From assembly GCA_036927565.1 (NCBI GenBank), contig JAYESD010000008.1:124151498-124215497 (forward strand): a stretch of DNA of 64,000 bases, read 5' to 3'. This DNA is from Tuctoria greenei (Eukaryota; Streptophyta; Magnoliopsida; Poales; Poaceae). Every line of letters begins with the position of its first letter. The stretch's first letter is position 1. The translations under genes were made by a program, and so were the position numbers. Positions 1-9,754 of this stretch are shown piece by piece. The notes below the pieces were generated by a model, which was not told the origin of the DNA, searched no databases, and worked only from the letters and a program-made list of their open reading frames with translations.

Positions 1-2332
1 CTGAACAAAATATTTTTAAAACTTGTATAGCTGACATTGTAATGTTTTGGTAAATATCAAATTAATTTCTACTCACATATTATTCACATTTGTGTATCTC
101 ATAAAAAAAAGGTTCCTTCACTCAAAATTGTTGGTATGAACATATTTGTATAATTTATACATGTATGAATTTTTTTAATTTTTTTAAAAGCATTCCAACA
201 TGTCAAACTTCAAATTATCCACCATTCTAACTAAATGCTCATATTCATATGAGGCATTCATCAAATTATGAACACACATTGATTCCAAAAAATTTAAAAA
301 AATATGAAAAAATTCGTAGATGTTGGTATGATGATTAAAAATGTCCACTGAAAAAATAAATGAAAAGAGCATTATATTCATCAAGATAGAAAAATGAAAA
401 ATAGCATTTGTTGTATGTTTTTTATGTTCTGACAATTTTAAAAGGATTTATGAAGTGAAATTTAATGGTAACCTTTACTTATCAATAATATTACAAGAAA
501 GTGGATTTTTGCCCTTTTTAAAGGACCACATTTAATCAAGAATATTAAATAAGAAGAAGTAAATATCTTCACAGGCGGTTATTGCTTAACAACCGGCTGA
601 GATAATGTCCGATACTGTTCTTCAGTTTCCTTATCCCTTGCTTCTTTTTTATTTAGATTCCAATATAAATACTCAAACATGTTTAGATTCTACAAATTGT
701 GTCCAAATTCGATGATTCTTTCTTCTACATTTGTATAAAATTAACATCTACCACCTGGACAAAATATTTTTAAAACTTGTATAGCTGACATTGTAATGTT
801 TTGGTAAATATCAAATTAATTTCTACTCACATATTATTCACATTTGTGTATCTCATAAAAAAAAGGTTCCTTCACTCAAAATTGTTGGTATGAACATATT
901 TGTATAATTTATACATGTATGAATTTTTTTAATTTTTTTAAAAGCATTCCAACATGTCAAACTTCAAATTATCCACCATTCTAACTAAATGCTCATATTC
1001 ATATGAGGCATTCATCAAATTATGAACACACATTGATTCCAAAAAATTTAAAAAAATATGAAAAAATTCGTAGATGTTGGTATGATGATTAAAAATGTCC
1101 ACTGAAAAAATAAATGAAAAGAGCATTATATTCATCAAGATAGAAAAATGAAAAATAGCATTTGTTGTATGTTTTTTATGTTCTGACAATTTTAAAAGGA
1201 TTTATGAAGTGAAATTTAATGGTAACCTTTACTTATCAATAATATTACAAGAAAGTGGATTTTTGCCCTTTTTAAAGGACCATATTTAATCAAGAATATT
1301 AAATAAGAAGAAGTAAATATCTTCACAGGCGGTTATTGCTTAACAACCGCCTGAGATAATGCCCGATACTGTTCTTCAGTTTCCTTATCCCTTGCTTCTT
1401 TTTTATTTAGATTCCAATATAAATACTCAAACATGTTTAGATTCTGCAAATTGTGTCCAAATTCGATGATTCTTTCTTCTACATTTGTATAAAATTAACA
1501 TCTACCACCTGAACAAAATATTTTTAAAACTTGTATAGCTGACATTGTAATGTTTTGGTAAATATCAAATTAATTTCTACTCACATATTATTCACATTTG
1601 TGTATCTCATAAAAAAAAGGTTCCTTCACTCAAAATTGTTGGTATGAACATATTTGTATAATTTATACATGTATGAATTTTTTTAATTTTTTTAAAAGCA
1701 TTCCAACATGTCAAACTTCAAATTATCCACCATTCTAACTAAATGCTCATATTCATATGAGGCATTCATCAAATTATGAACACACATTGATTCCAAAAAA
1801 TTTAAAAAAATATGAAAAAATTCGTAGATGTTGGTATGATGATTAAAAATGTCCACTGAAAAAATAAATGAAAAGAGCATTATATTCATCAAGATAGAAA
1901 AATGAAAAATAGCATTTGTTGTATGTTTTTTATGTTCTGACAATTTTAAAAGGATTTATGAAGTGAAATTTAATGGTAACCTTTACTTATCAATAATATT
2001 ACAAGAAAGTGGATTTTTGCCCTTTTTAAAGGACCACATTTAATCAAGAATATTAAATAAGAAGAAGTAAATATCTTCACAGGCGGTTATTGCTTAACAA
2101 CCGCCTGAGATAATGCCCGATACTGTTCTTCAGTTTCCTTATCCCTTGCTTCTTTTTTATTTAGATTCCAATATAAATACTCAAACATGTTTAGATTCTG
2201 CAAATTGTGTCCAAATTCGATGATTCTTTCTTCTACATTTGTATAAAATTAAAATCTACCACCTGAACAAAATATTTTTAAAACTTGTATAGCTGACATT
2301 GTAATGTTTTGGTAAATATCAAATTAATTTCT
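1..2332. repeat. Tandem array, 754-bp unit, about 3.1 copies
   Basis: Units start at 1, 755 and 1509, with a partial fourth from 2263 to about 2332. They are almost identical, differing by a few substitutions (for example CTGGAC versus CTGAAC at the start of unit 2). Each unit is AT-rich, contains one CACTA-type subterminal motif (ACAGGCGGTTATTG...AACCGCCTGAGATAAT, near 570, 1325 and 2080) and an identical 83-codon reading frame on the minus strand. That frame is low complexity (Asn/Phe/His rich) and resembles nothing I know, so I treat it as non-coding. The window begins exactly at a unit boundary, so the array may continue to the left. Confidence 0.95.
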
Positions 2333-2582
2333 TCTCAGACGTGAAATTTTAATTAACGATGAACACACTACATTCATTAACAATATTCAATCATTCACAC
2401 AGTTGAAGAACACACAAGATACTCATTCATTAACAATATGCACATCTCACACAAGAACACACAAGATGCACAAGTAATATTCAATCACATAGATGAAAAA
2501 AGATAGATTTCATTCATTAACAATATTTACAAAACAGAAGCAACTAAAAACAACAAAAAGAAAAACTAATTAAATCCTACTC
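2333..2582. other. AT-rich stretch with a repeated CATTCATTAACAATAT motif
   Basis: The 16-mer CATTCATTAACAATAT or a close variant occurs at about 2372, 2425 and 2511. The block lies directly downstream of the stop codon of the antisense gene at 2583-3008, so it may be that gene's 3' untranslated region. No reading frame is supported here. Confidence 0.5.
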
Positions 2583-3008
2583 CTACTCCTCTTCCATCTC
2601 CTCCTCCTCGTCCTCCGGCGGCGACTCCGGCACCGGTGCAACAGGAGACAGGGCCGGCTGCACCGGCTGCACCGGCTGCACTGGCGGTGCAACCCCGAGG
2701 TTGCTAGCCGTCGCCTCCACCAGCGTTCTACGGCCCTGGGGGCCAAGAACCTGGGCCATCGTCGCGAACAGAATATCGAGACGATCAGCCACCCCCACGA
2801 GGGCGTAGAGGTAGTGGCCCAAGGTACCCATTCCAGTATACTCTGGAAGGGTACCCAGCCCCAAGGCACTCATGGCGCGAGACGTATTGTTGTACGCCTC
2901 TCGCGCCATGAGGAGGCGCTGCTCGGCGTTGATCTTCTCGGGGGAGCTGCAACATTGTTTCTTGCAAGGTGGCTCCCTCGGAGGGCTTGGCGGCGGAAGG
3001 TCGGCCAT
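2583..3008 (-). CDS. Small hypothetical protein in CACTA-1 (141 aa)
   Basis: I do not recognise this protein. It opens MADLPPPSPPREPPCKKQ, has a mixed helical middle (residues about 28-105, with repeated Leu/Gly/Ala), a short Pro-Val-Gln repeat (residues about 110-120) and a very acidic tail (residues about 128-141, mostly Glu). The start ATG at 3008 sits in a good plant context (CACT ATG GC). The coding part is strikingly GC-rich compared with the AT-rich DNA to its left, as in many grass genes. It runs opposite to the Ulp1-type gene of the same element. It could be a captured host gene fragment or an accessory CACTA protein. No introns are evident. Overlapping frames on both strands are shadows caused by the high GC content. 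Confidence 0.5.
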   Translation of the reverse strand: MADLPPPSPPREPPCKKQCCSSPEKINAEQRLLMAREAYNNTSRAMSALGLGTLPEYTGMGTLGHYLYALVGVADRLDILFATMAQVLGPQGRRTLVEATASNLGVAPPVQPVQPVQPALSPVAPVPESPPEDEEEEMEEE

Positions 3009-3161
3009 AGTGGTGTTGGGTCGTCGGAGCGGAGGAAGACGAAGAAAACAAGAGGAGTTGTGAGCGGAGGGCTTGTGAGCGATAGCGCGTCTTTAAGGCC
3101 GCGCGGAGTGGAAAAGAAAGGTCGCACCTCGGGGAAAAGAAAGGTCGCGCACGCGTGACAT

Positions 3162-3201
3162 GGTCACTGACGTGTGGGACCGGGTCCACATGTCAGTGAC
3201 C
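3162..3201. repeat. Imperfect inverted repeat (hairpin), about 17-bp arms
   Basis: The arm GGTCACTGACGTGTGGGA pairs with TCCACATGTCAGTGACC around a CCGGG loop, with one mismatch and one bulge. It lies about 155-190 bp upstream of the ATG of the antisense gene, so it may be part of that promoter or a separate small structure. Confidence 0.6.
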
Positions 3202-3269
3202 GCTGATTAAGTCAGGGGATCCTCATCCCGGTTGGTGAGGGGTCTTTATGTAGGCGTTCATCAAATTAA

Positions 3270-3475
3270 GAAGAAGTAAATATCTTCACAGGCCCATGTT
3301 TAACTCAGGCGGGTGTTACTAACCAACCGCCTGAGATAATTGTATCTTCTCAGGCGGGTGTTACTGACCAACTGCCTGAGATAATTGTATCTTCTCAGGC
3401 GGTTGGTAAGTAAAATCCGACTGAGATAACAGTCTTCCCTGACGGTCGGTACTTAAAATCCGCCTGAGAAAATGT
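3270..3475. repeat. CACTA-1 5' subterminal repeats
   Basis: Four units alternate CAGGCGGGTGTTACT or CAGGCGGTTGG with AACCGCCTGAGATAAT, forming repeated short hairpins. These are the usual binding sites of the CACTA-encoded TNPA-type protein. They lie directly upstream of the TATA box of the element's gene. Confidence 0.8.
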
Positions 3476-3480
3476 GAGTC

Positions 3481-3488
3481 TATATATA
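3481..3488 (+). promoter_or_regulatory. TATA box of the CACTA-1 gene
   Basis: TATATATA is followed by CCCCTCGGCAGC, a strong plant core-promoter arrangement, directly after the subterminal repeats. Transcription would start near 3510-3520. In En/Spm elements the promoter likewise abuts the subterminal repeats. Confidence 0.6.
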
Positions 3489-3499
3489 CCCCTCGGCAG

Positions 3500-4650
3500 C
3501 ATTGGAAAAACCTAACCCGGGCGAAACACTTAGACGCCGTTAGGCTGCCAAAATTTCGTTTGCCGCCAAGTGTTCCCCCTCGTCACTTCCAGGTACGCCG
3601 CCGAGCTTCGCCGTCGCCGAGCTTCGCCGTCGTCGCCGAGCTTCGCCGTCGCCGCCGTGCTTCGCCCTCCTCACTTCCAGGTACGCCGAGCGAAGCCATT
3701 TCCGTCGCCGCCGAGCTTCAAGGTAAACCCTAAACCCTTCGACCTTCCATCCTCCTTCGCCGTGCCGCCTCCCTCCCCGCCCTCGCTGCCGCCTTGCATA
3801 TCCTTGGTTAGGGTTCGGGAATTAGATAATGGTAGGCATCCTTGGTTAGGGTTCGGTGGAATTCGAAAAACTGTCAAGTTCGGTGGCATCTTTGGTTAGG
3901 GTTCGGTGGGGCAAGATTTATGTGGATGGTTATATCACGATAAATTGGTAGTTGGTTCTGTGTGTCTGAAACTGTTCTGACACATTAGTGGTAAACATGA
4001 TTCTAGACTCTAGTAACAGCAGTATATTCCCTATTTCTGTCATCGGCCTTGCATATGCCACATAATTCTCTATTAGGGGCAAGATTTAGCTATAATTGGT
4101 TAAGTTGACCAAATTTGGCTAATTTTGGCTAAGTTACATTAGATATAGTTATACTTGACTAATTTTGACTAAGTTATGCTATATTTAGCTATATTTGGCT
4201 ACTTTTGCTTAGAGTTAGCTATGCTAGACTAAGTTTGGCTAAGTTTGCTTTTATTTCTCTAAGTTTCATTTGAGCAATTGTAGCTAATCTGTGCTACCAA
4301 AGATGTCTGCACTTGTGGCTCCATCAGCTTCATTTGAGCAATTGTACCTAATCTGAGCTACCAAAGTTATGCTATATTTAGCTCTGAAGCCAAACAAAAG
4401 TTGCTGGCCAACTCATTTGTGATGCCAGGAGCATCCTCACGCCCATATCTAGGTAACACTAGGTGTGGCGATGGAGTCTGAGCATATGATGCCGATCTCT
4501 ATGATACAAGAATTTAGTTAGACCTATATAACTTCAAAAATGTGTTTTGGCTAAATTTACTTAATTGAGCCAAAATTGAGAAAATTTGTTTTAAATATGA
4601 CCAAATTTAGTTATGCCATTTATTAGATTTTTTGTCTTATTAGATCTAGC
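3500..4650 (+). other. Leader and probable 5' intron region of the CACTA-1 gene
   Basis: From 3590 to 3720 the leader carries repeats of CGCCGAGCTTCGCCGT. Segments around 3720-3900 repeat GGTTAGGGTTCGG. From 4080 to 4260 there is a run of degenerate TTGGCTAA/TTAGCTA words. No coding frame is convincing. I take the region as 5' untranslated sequence plus one or more introns; exon limits are not clear. Confidence 0.45.
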
Positions 4651-7600
4651 ATGGAAAGCCCTAAGAAGACTGGTCCTGATTGTAACAACAAAGAAGACAA
4701 TATGGAGTTTACTGACTCCAGCAGTTCAGGCTCCTATCACAGTCCTTCGGATCCTTTTCCGAATATAAAAATTAAAAAGACTTCAGTGGATCTAGACCCG
4801 GAATATGATCCTGCCGACGAGGTATGGATCACGAATCTTAACTTCAGCAGTTCAAGTTAATGTTGGTTGTCAAGTATACGAAGTCTTATAATTTTTTTCT
4901 ACCTAGATTAATCTCGAAGCCAATGAGGTGACATCGGCTCCTAAAACCGCAGAAGGTTCACCAATGGATGAATCCTCAGCTTCACTCAAGCGGAAACGAG
5001 GGCAACGAGGTCCCAATAAGGGTCTATTGGACCGCATCATGTACATAACAAGGGTCGGTCCAAGTGGGCTTCCCCAAGAACCACTGGATTCAGTTACCAA
5101 GTACCGTAATGCATGCGGTTTTCTTGTTAGGGAGGTTGTGCCGATCACAACCGAGAATTGGAGGAAATTACCCGAGCAGACCAAGAATGAGTTGTGGGAA
5201 AAGATAAAGAAACAATTCAAGTTCCCGAAAGGCACAGAAGAAGCTGTAAAGAAAGCAACATTGGTCTCTTGCGGCAAGAAGTTTCGATGCTGGAAGAGTG
5301 AAATGAATGCTTATGTTAAGGCCAATAAGGTCCCTAGTCCGAGGAAGATGGGAAAAATCACACAGGCTCAGTGGCAAGAGTTTGTTCGTCAAAAGAGCAC
5401 ACCTGATGCTAAAGCTCTAAGTGCAACTAGGTCAGAGCTTGCAAAAAAGAACAAATACCATCATCGCTTGGGGTCTGCCGGATATGGACCCAAAGTCCAG
5501 AAATGGAATAAGATATTAGACGAAATTCTTAGTAAGGGCAATCCTCACCCATTAGAAGGGTGCGATGAGCGAACTCAACGCTGGGTCTTTGCTCGGTCAG
5601 GTTTGACCAGCGAGGGCAAACTTGAAAAGCCCGACTCTCTGAATGAAGTAGAGGATAAAATGAAAGAAGTAATTGAAAAGCAACAGAAGGGTCTCTTCAA
5701 GCCGAAGAGGGAGAATGACCAACTTACCGCTATCTTGGGAAACCCTGAACACAGCGGACGGGTTCGAGCGGTCTCTTCTCAAATGTCTTGGCTAGATGGT
5801 TTCCCTAAAGATAAAGACACATATAGAAGACGTGAGAAGTTTAAGAAAACACTTGATGAAACAATTGCTCAAAAGGTCAAAGAAAATATGCAAGAAATAA
5901 TGGAACAACTTAGACAATCAGGACAATTAGTGGCACCGAGTACAATGATGGTTCCGGTGCAAAAGGAGCAATTAGTATCTCCAACTGCCTACCCTAGCAG
6001 CGTTGGTTCCGTGCCAGGCTCAGGGTCAGCCCATAAGTTCCCTGTCGATGATATTGCTAACGACAAATCTTGTCGTCTTCTTGTCCCGATAGGCAGAGCA
6101 GGGAACAAAACCAAACAGGTTGCCACTGCTATGGCAAAGCCTGATCGTGACTTCAACGGGAGTCCACTTCCGTTGTATTATTCTGTGGTGCAAGTTCTTC
6201 AGATCATTGATAATGATTATGAAGATTATGAAATAGACCACGTCACACCTGAGGGGATCGCGACTCTGGGGCAGGCTGTCAACCAATTAATCCTTTGGCA
6301 CCGACGCGATATCGTGTTGGACGATGAGCCAATTTCTAGCCCCGTCGCATCTCCAAATACTGCAACCCCATCTTCTAAGGCGAAAGTGCATGAAGATCCA
6401 CTCCCAGTCCGGGAAGATCCACTCCCCCTATGTCTGAGCAAGGATGATGATATCCAAGAGCAACAAGTTGGACAACAACTTCAAGCAGTACCAGAGCAAG
6501 CTGTTGCTAGTAAAGAGCAACTAGTTGAGCAACAGCTTGAAGTAGTACTAGAGCCAGCTGCTGGGAGTAAAGAGCAATCAGTTGAACAACAGGTTCAACA
6601 ACAAGCCAGTGTCCAACTTCCGACGACTACTCCTCGATCATCAGTGCCTGTCAAAGTTAGCTCATACGAAAATAAGAAACCTTCATCAGAAGTGACAAAG
6701 TATTTGGAAGCTATGAAGGAAAATATTAGAAAATCGAGTGCATCTCGTTCTTCTCATGAGCCAGCATTAGAAGATATCGAGGAGTGGGAAGAAGACGGTG
6801 TCATGTATAATCGGCGGACGGCTTTAGTTAAACCAGGAGTTCCAATATACAAGCTTGAGGATGTTCCTCCTAAATTTGAGAATGGGAAGCCGTTAATGAC
6901 ATCCGTACAACTTAGCAAACAACCCGTCGCGCTCAGAAGAATGCATGAGTGGTACATCACTGCCAGCACAAAATATGGTCTTCAGTGCGTCACATTTCGT
7001 ATTCCAAAAGAAGCATTCTGGAGCACTGGAGTAGATAAACGAGTCATTTTATTTGAAGAGCTGCTTTCCCTTTTCCATCGGGGCATGCTCGAAATCAACC
7101 TGCTGCTCGTCTGGTGCTTGTAAGTGCTCTAATATTTTGTATTTGCTTTTCTTACTACACGCATACGCATTTCATGAGATTATAACAATTCTGGACTTCT
7201 TCAATAGGATGCAATACATGGATAATGAAAAGTTGGCGCACAAGACAGGTATCCTTGACCCTACTAGGATTGCAAAGTCGCTATTCGACGTCCAGGCAAA
7301 TCGAGAATCAAGCCAGTACAAACACATGAAAAAAAAAAGATTTTGAAAGAGCAATTGCAAAACTTAAGAAGGATAGAAAGGCAGAAGTTGCAGCTTACAT
7401 AGGACATGCGATGTTTAACTTTGTCAGAGACGGCCAGGACCTCGTAAAGGCTCCGTACCACTTCGTAAGTTCGACACATGGCATTGAAATAGCAATTATT
7501 GGTAATTGTTAACACGTGTGTTTGTATGTTTGCAGTAATCACTACATAATGATCTTCATCAAGCCAACGCAGGGAATGGCAACAGTCTTGGACTCGGCCG

Positions 7601-8364
7601 ATTACCCACCAGATCGTTACAAAGATTTCCTTTCCATTTTGAAAAAGTACGTTTATTCAATAATTTTAATTTACGCACATTTAGAATGTGTTGACAAGTT
7701 TTATATGACATTTCTTGTATTACAGCGCTTGGCGGTTTTACGCGGAACAGCTTGGCGGTCAGAGACCTCCTAATACGAATGCATTGGACATTAAAACGTA
7801 TTATGCTTATCCGAAGCAGCCTGCTGGGAGTCTCTTATGCGGGTATTATGTATGCGAGCATCTTCGGACCGCCGCCGTATATAGAGTCAATCGTGAGGAT
7901 GTAAGTTATCCTTAATGTCGATACCTTATTTTCTTACTTTTGTGTTTCATTTTCATTGTAACTAGCATAGTTTAATGCTTATATTCTCTGCTGTTCAATA
8001 TTACCAGAAACATTATTTTCATATTTTGATTCCAACTTCAAAATTCAATTGCTCATAGTACAACTGCTCCAAAAATACCTACTAAATTCTTGTATACTCT
8101 CACTTTGATCTATACTTTGAGATTGTTCAAACCAACACATTCTAAACCTTGTTATGTGTTATATTGCAGCACAAGAAGAATCTGAACGAAGAATGGCCGG
8201 TTTGTAGAAGTATTCCTGATGGAGGAGCCGACAGGATTGCTTCTGAACTCTGTCAGTTCATTCGTCGCGAAATTTTGCACAAAACGGGGAAGTTCTTTGA
8301 TAAGAGAGGTTCAGCAGCTGATGTGCCAGAACTTTGCGACTATACCAATCTAAACAGTTTTTAG
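4651..8364 (+). pseudogene. CACTA-encoded Transposase_24-like / Ulp1 cysteine protease fusion gene, two small lesions
   Basis: The exons I infer are 4651-4821, 4907-7119, 7208-7464, 7536-7646, 7726-7900 and 8170-8364, all with GT-AG introns, for about 1040 codons. The N-terminal third matches the plant Ptta/En/Spm transposase-associated domain (VPITTENWRKLP, LWEKIKKQF, KKFRCWKSEM), followed by a Gln-rich linker. The C-terminal part is a Ulp1/C48 SUMO-protease fold. Its catalytic residues are present: His at 7540-7542 (NHYIMIF), Asp at 7591-7593 (VLDSAD), Gln at 7817-7819 (KQPAG) and Cys at 7838-7840 (LCGYYVC). Ulp1 enzymes remove SUMO from proteins or mature SUMO precursors. Two defects are visible: one extra A in the A10 run at about 7329-7338, and one extra T at the acceptor of the exon starting 7536. 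Both shift the frame and would give a truncated product lacking the protease. Confidence 0.75.
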
Positions 8365-8564
8365 TGAAAACTTGTAAACTTTGAGATGAAATTGTATCTG
8401 TAACTTGTGTGTATGTATATTGTTTTAGTGAAATTGACTTCTGTGATGATAATATTGTTGTCTTTTGTTCTGTGATGATTGTTGTTTTTTGTTATGTGAT
8501 TATATTGAATTGACCTGGAAATTAGAAATAACAGCAGTAGTACTGCATGACTGTGAAAAACAAT

Positions 8565-9223
8565 TATCACAGGCGGCTAGATACAAGTAAAGAAATATCT
8601 GTGATAACCTAATTTTCACAGGCGGTGTCTGTTATGGTAGAAACCGGCTGCGTTAAAGGGTCTTCACAGACGGCTGGTATAGGTAAACTCCGTCTGTGAT
8701 AACACCATTATCATAGACGGGTTAGTTATGCTTCAATAACCGTCTGTAAAGACACATTATCATTGACGGTTAGTTATGCTTCAAAACCCGCCTGTGAAGA
8801 CATATTATCATAGGCGGTTAGTTATGCTTCAAAATCCGCCTGTGAATACAAATTATCATAGACGGTTAGTAATGCTTCAATACCCGTCTGTGAAGACTTC
8901 TTATCATAGACGGTTAGTTATTCTTCAATAACCGTCTGTGATAAGACGTTTATCACAGACGGTTATATATGCTGCACGACCCGTCTGTGATAAAGTATTT
9001 TCACAGACGGCTAGCCTAAGTAAAGAACCGCCTATGATAATCGGTCTTCACAGGCGGCTATCCTTAGTGAAGAACCGCCTATGATAATTAGTCTTCACAG
9101 GCGGTTTCACTTCTCCGCCTGTGAAATTGCGGATTATCACAGACTCTTCGTTTCAGGCGGTTTTAAAAGCCGTCTGTGATAATAGGTTTGGAGCCGCCTG
9201 TGATGAGGCTTATTGTAGTAGTG
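8565..9223. repeat. CACTA-1 3' subterminal repeats and right terminal inverted repeat
   Basis: About fifteen units of TATCACAGACGG/CACAGGCGG followed by AACCGTCTGTGA or CCGCCTATGATAA are arranged as small inverted repeats, 8565-9200. The terminal inverted repeat, GGCTTATTGTAGTAGTG, ends at 9223. The same layout, with more units, is found at 14030-14836. Confidence 0.85.
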
Positions 9224-9540
9224 AAACAACCGCCTAGGTAAATACATGATCTTCACAAACGGTTCTTAATTAATAACCGTCTGTAATGCAATGAACTTCA
9301 CAGACGAATTTTAAGAAACAACCGTCTGGGTAAATACATGATCTTCGTTGGCGGTTCTTAATTAATAACCGTCTGTAATGCAATGAACTTCATAGACGGT
9401 TCTTGGTTAACAACGGCCTGAGAAGATCATGTATTTTCAGTGGCGGTCATTGTTTAAGAACCGTATGTAGTTTTTCAATTATCACAAGCGGTTTTCATTA
9501 AAATTACAGGGATGTAGTTGCAATTATCACAACCGTATCT
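9224..9540. repeat. CACTA-2 subterminal repeats
   Basis: Repeats of ACGGTTCTTAATTAATAACC, GTCTGTAATGCAATGAACTTCA and AAATACATGATCTTC occur, including a duplicated section of about 100 bp (9236-9300 versus 9331-9400). No CACTA terminus is visible. 9541-9754 holds no further repeat and would be the 3' untranslated region of the E2 gene. Confidence 0.65.
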
Positions 9541-9754
9541 AGTCGTGCAGGCAAAATTGTATCAGGAAAAAAACACAGATGAGCGGATACTAGTACAGTA
9601 ATGCATTATAGGAAATGCTCGATCACCAGTGAGGCTGGCTTAATTGTGATAATACACTATTAGAGGCTTTACAATTGTTCAAAGATAATTTCTTTACACA
9701 CTGAACAAAAATCATGCTACATTCATTGTAGATCCACGATGAAGCTCTCATCGA

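Larger units (their letters stand above)
1..9223 (+). mobile_element. CACTA-1, CACTA (En/Spm) transposon, left end outside the window
   Basis: The right end is a CACTA terminal inverted repeat: the last 17 bases, read on the minus strand, are CACTACTACAATAAGCC, ending at 9223. Subterminal blocks of short direct and inverted repeats built on CACAGGCGG and CCGCCTGTGA flank both sides of the coding region (3270-3475 and 8565-9200), which is typical of CACTA elements. The cargo is a 754-bp tandem array, a small antisense gene and a Transposase_24-like/Ulp1 gene. No TNPD-type transposase lies between the two subterminal blocks, so this copy looks non-autonomous unless TNPD sits left of position 1. 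The base after the end starts AAA, a possible 3-bp target duplication that cannot be checked without the left end. Confidence 0.8.

Noticed and set aside
184..1943. Three identical 83-codon frames on the minus strand (184-435, 938-1189, 1692-1943)
   Set aside because: They are identical because the 754-bp unit is tandemly repeated; the sequence is AT-rich and low complexity with no family resemblance.
1..2332. Array as a CRISPR
   Set aside because: Unit length 754 bp, no short repeats with unique spacers, eukaryotic context.
2814..3158. Plus-strand frames overlapping the 141-aa antisense gene
   Set aside because: Arg-rich, no family features, explained by the high GC content of the other strand.
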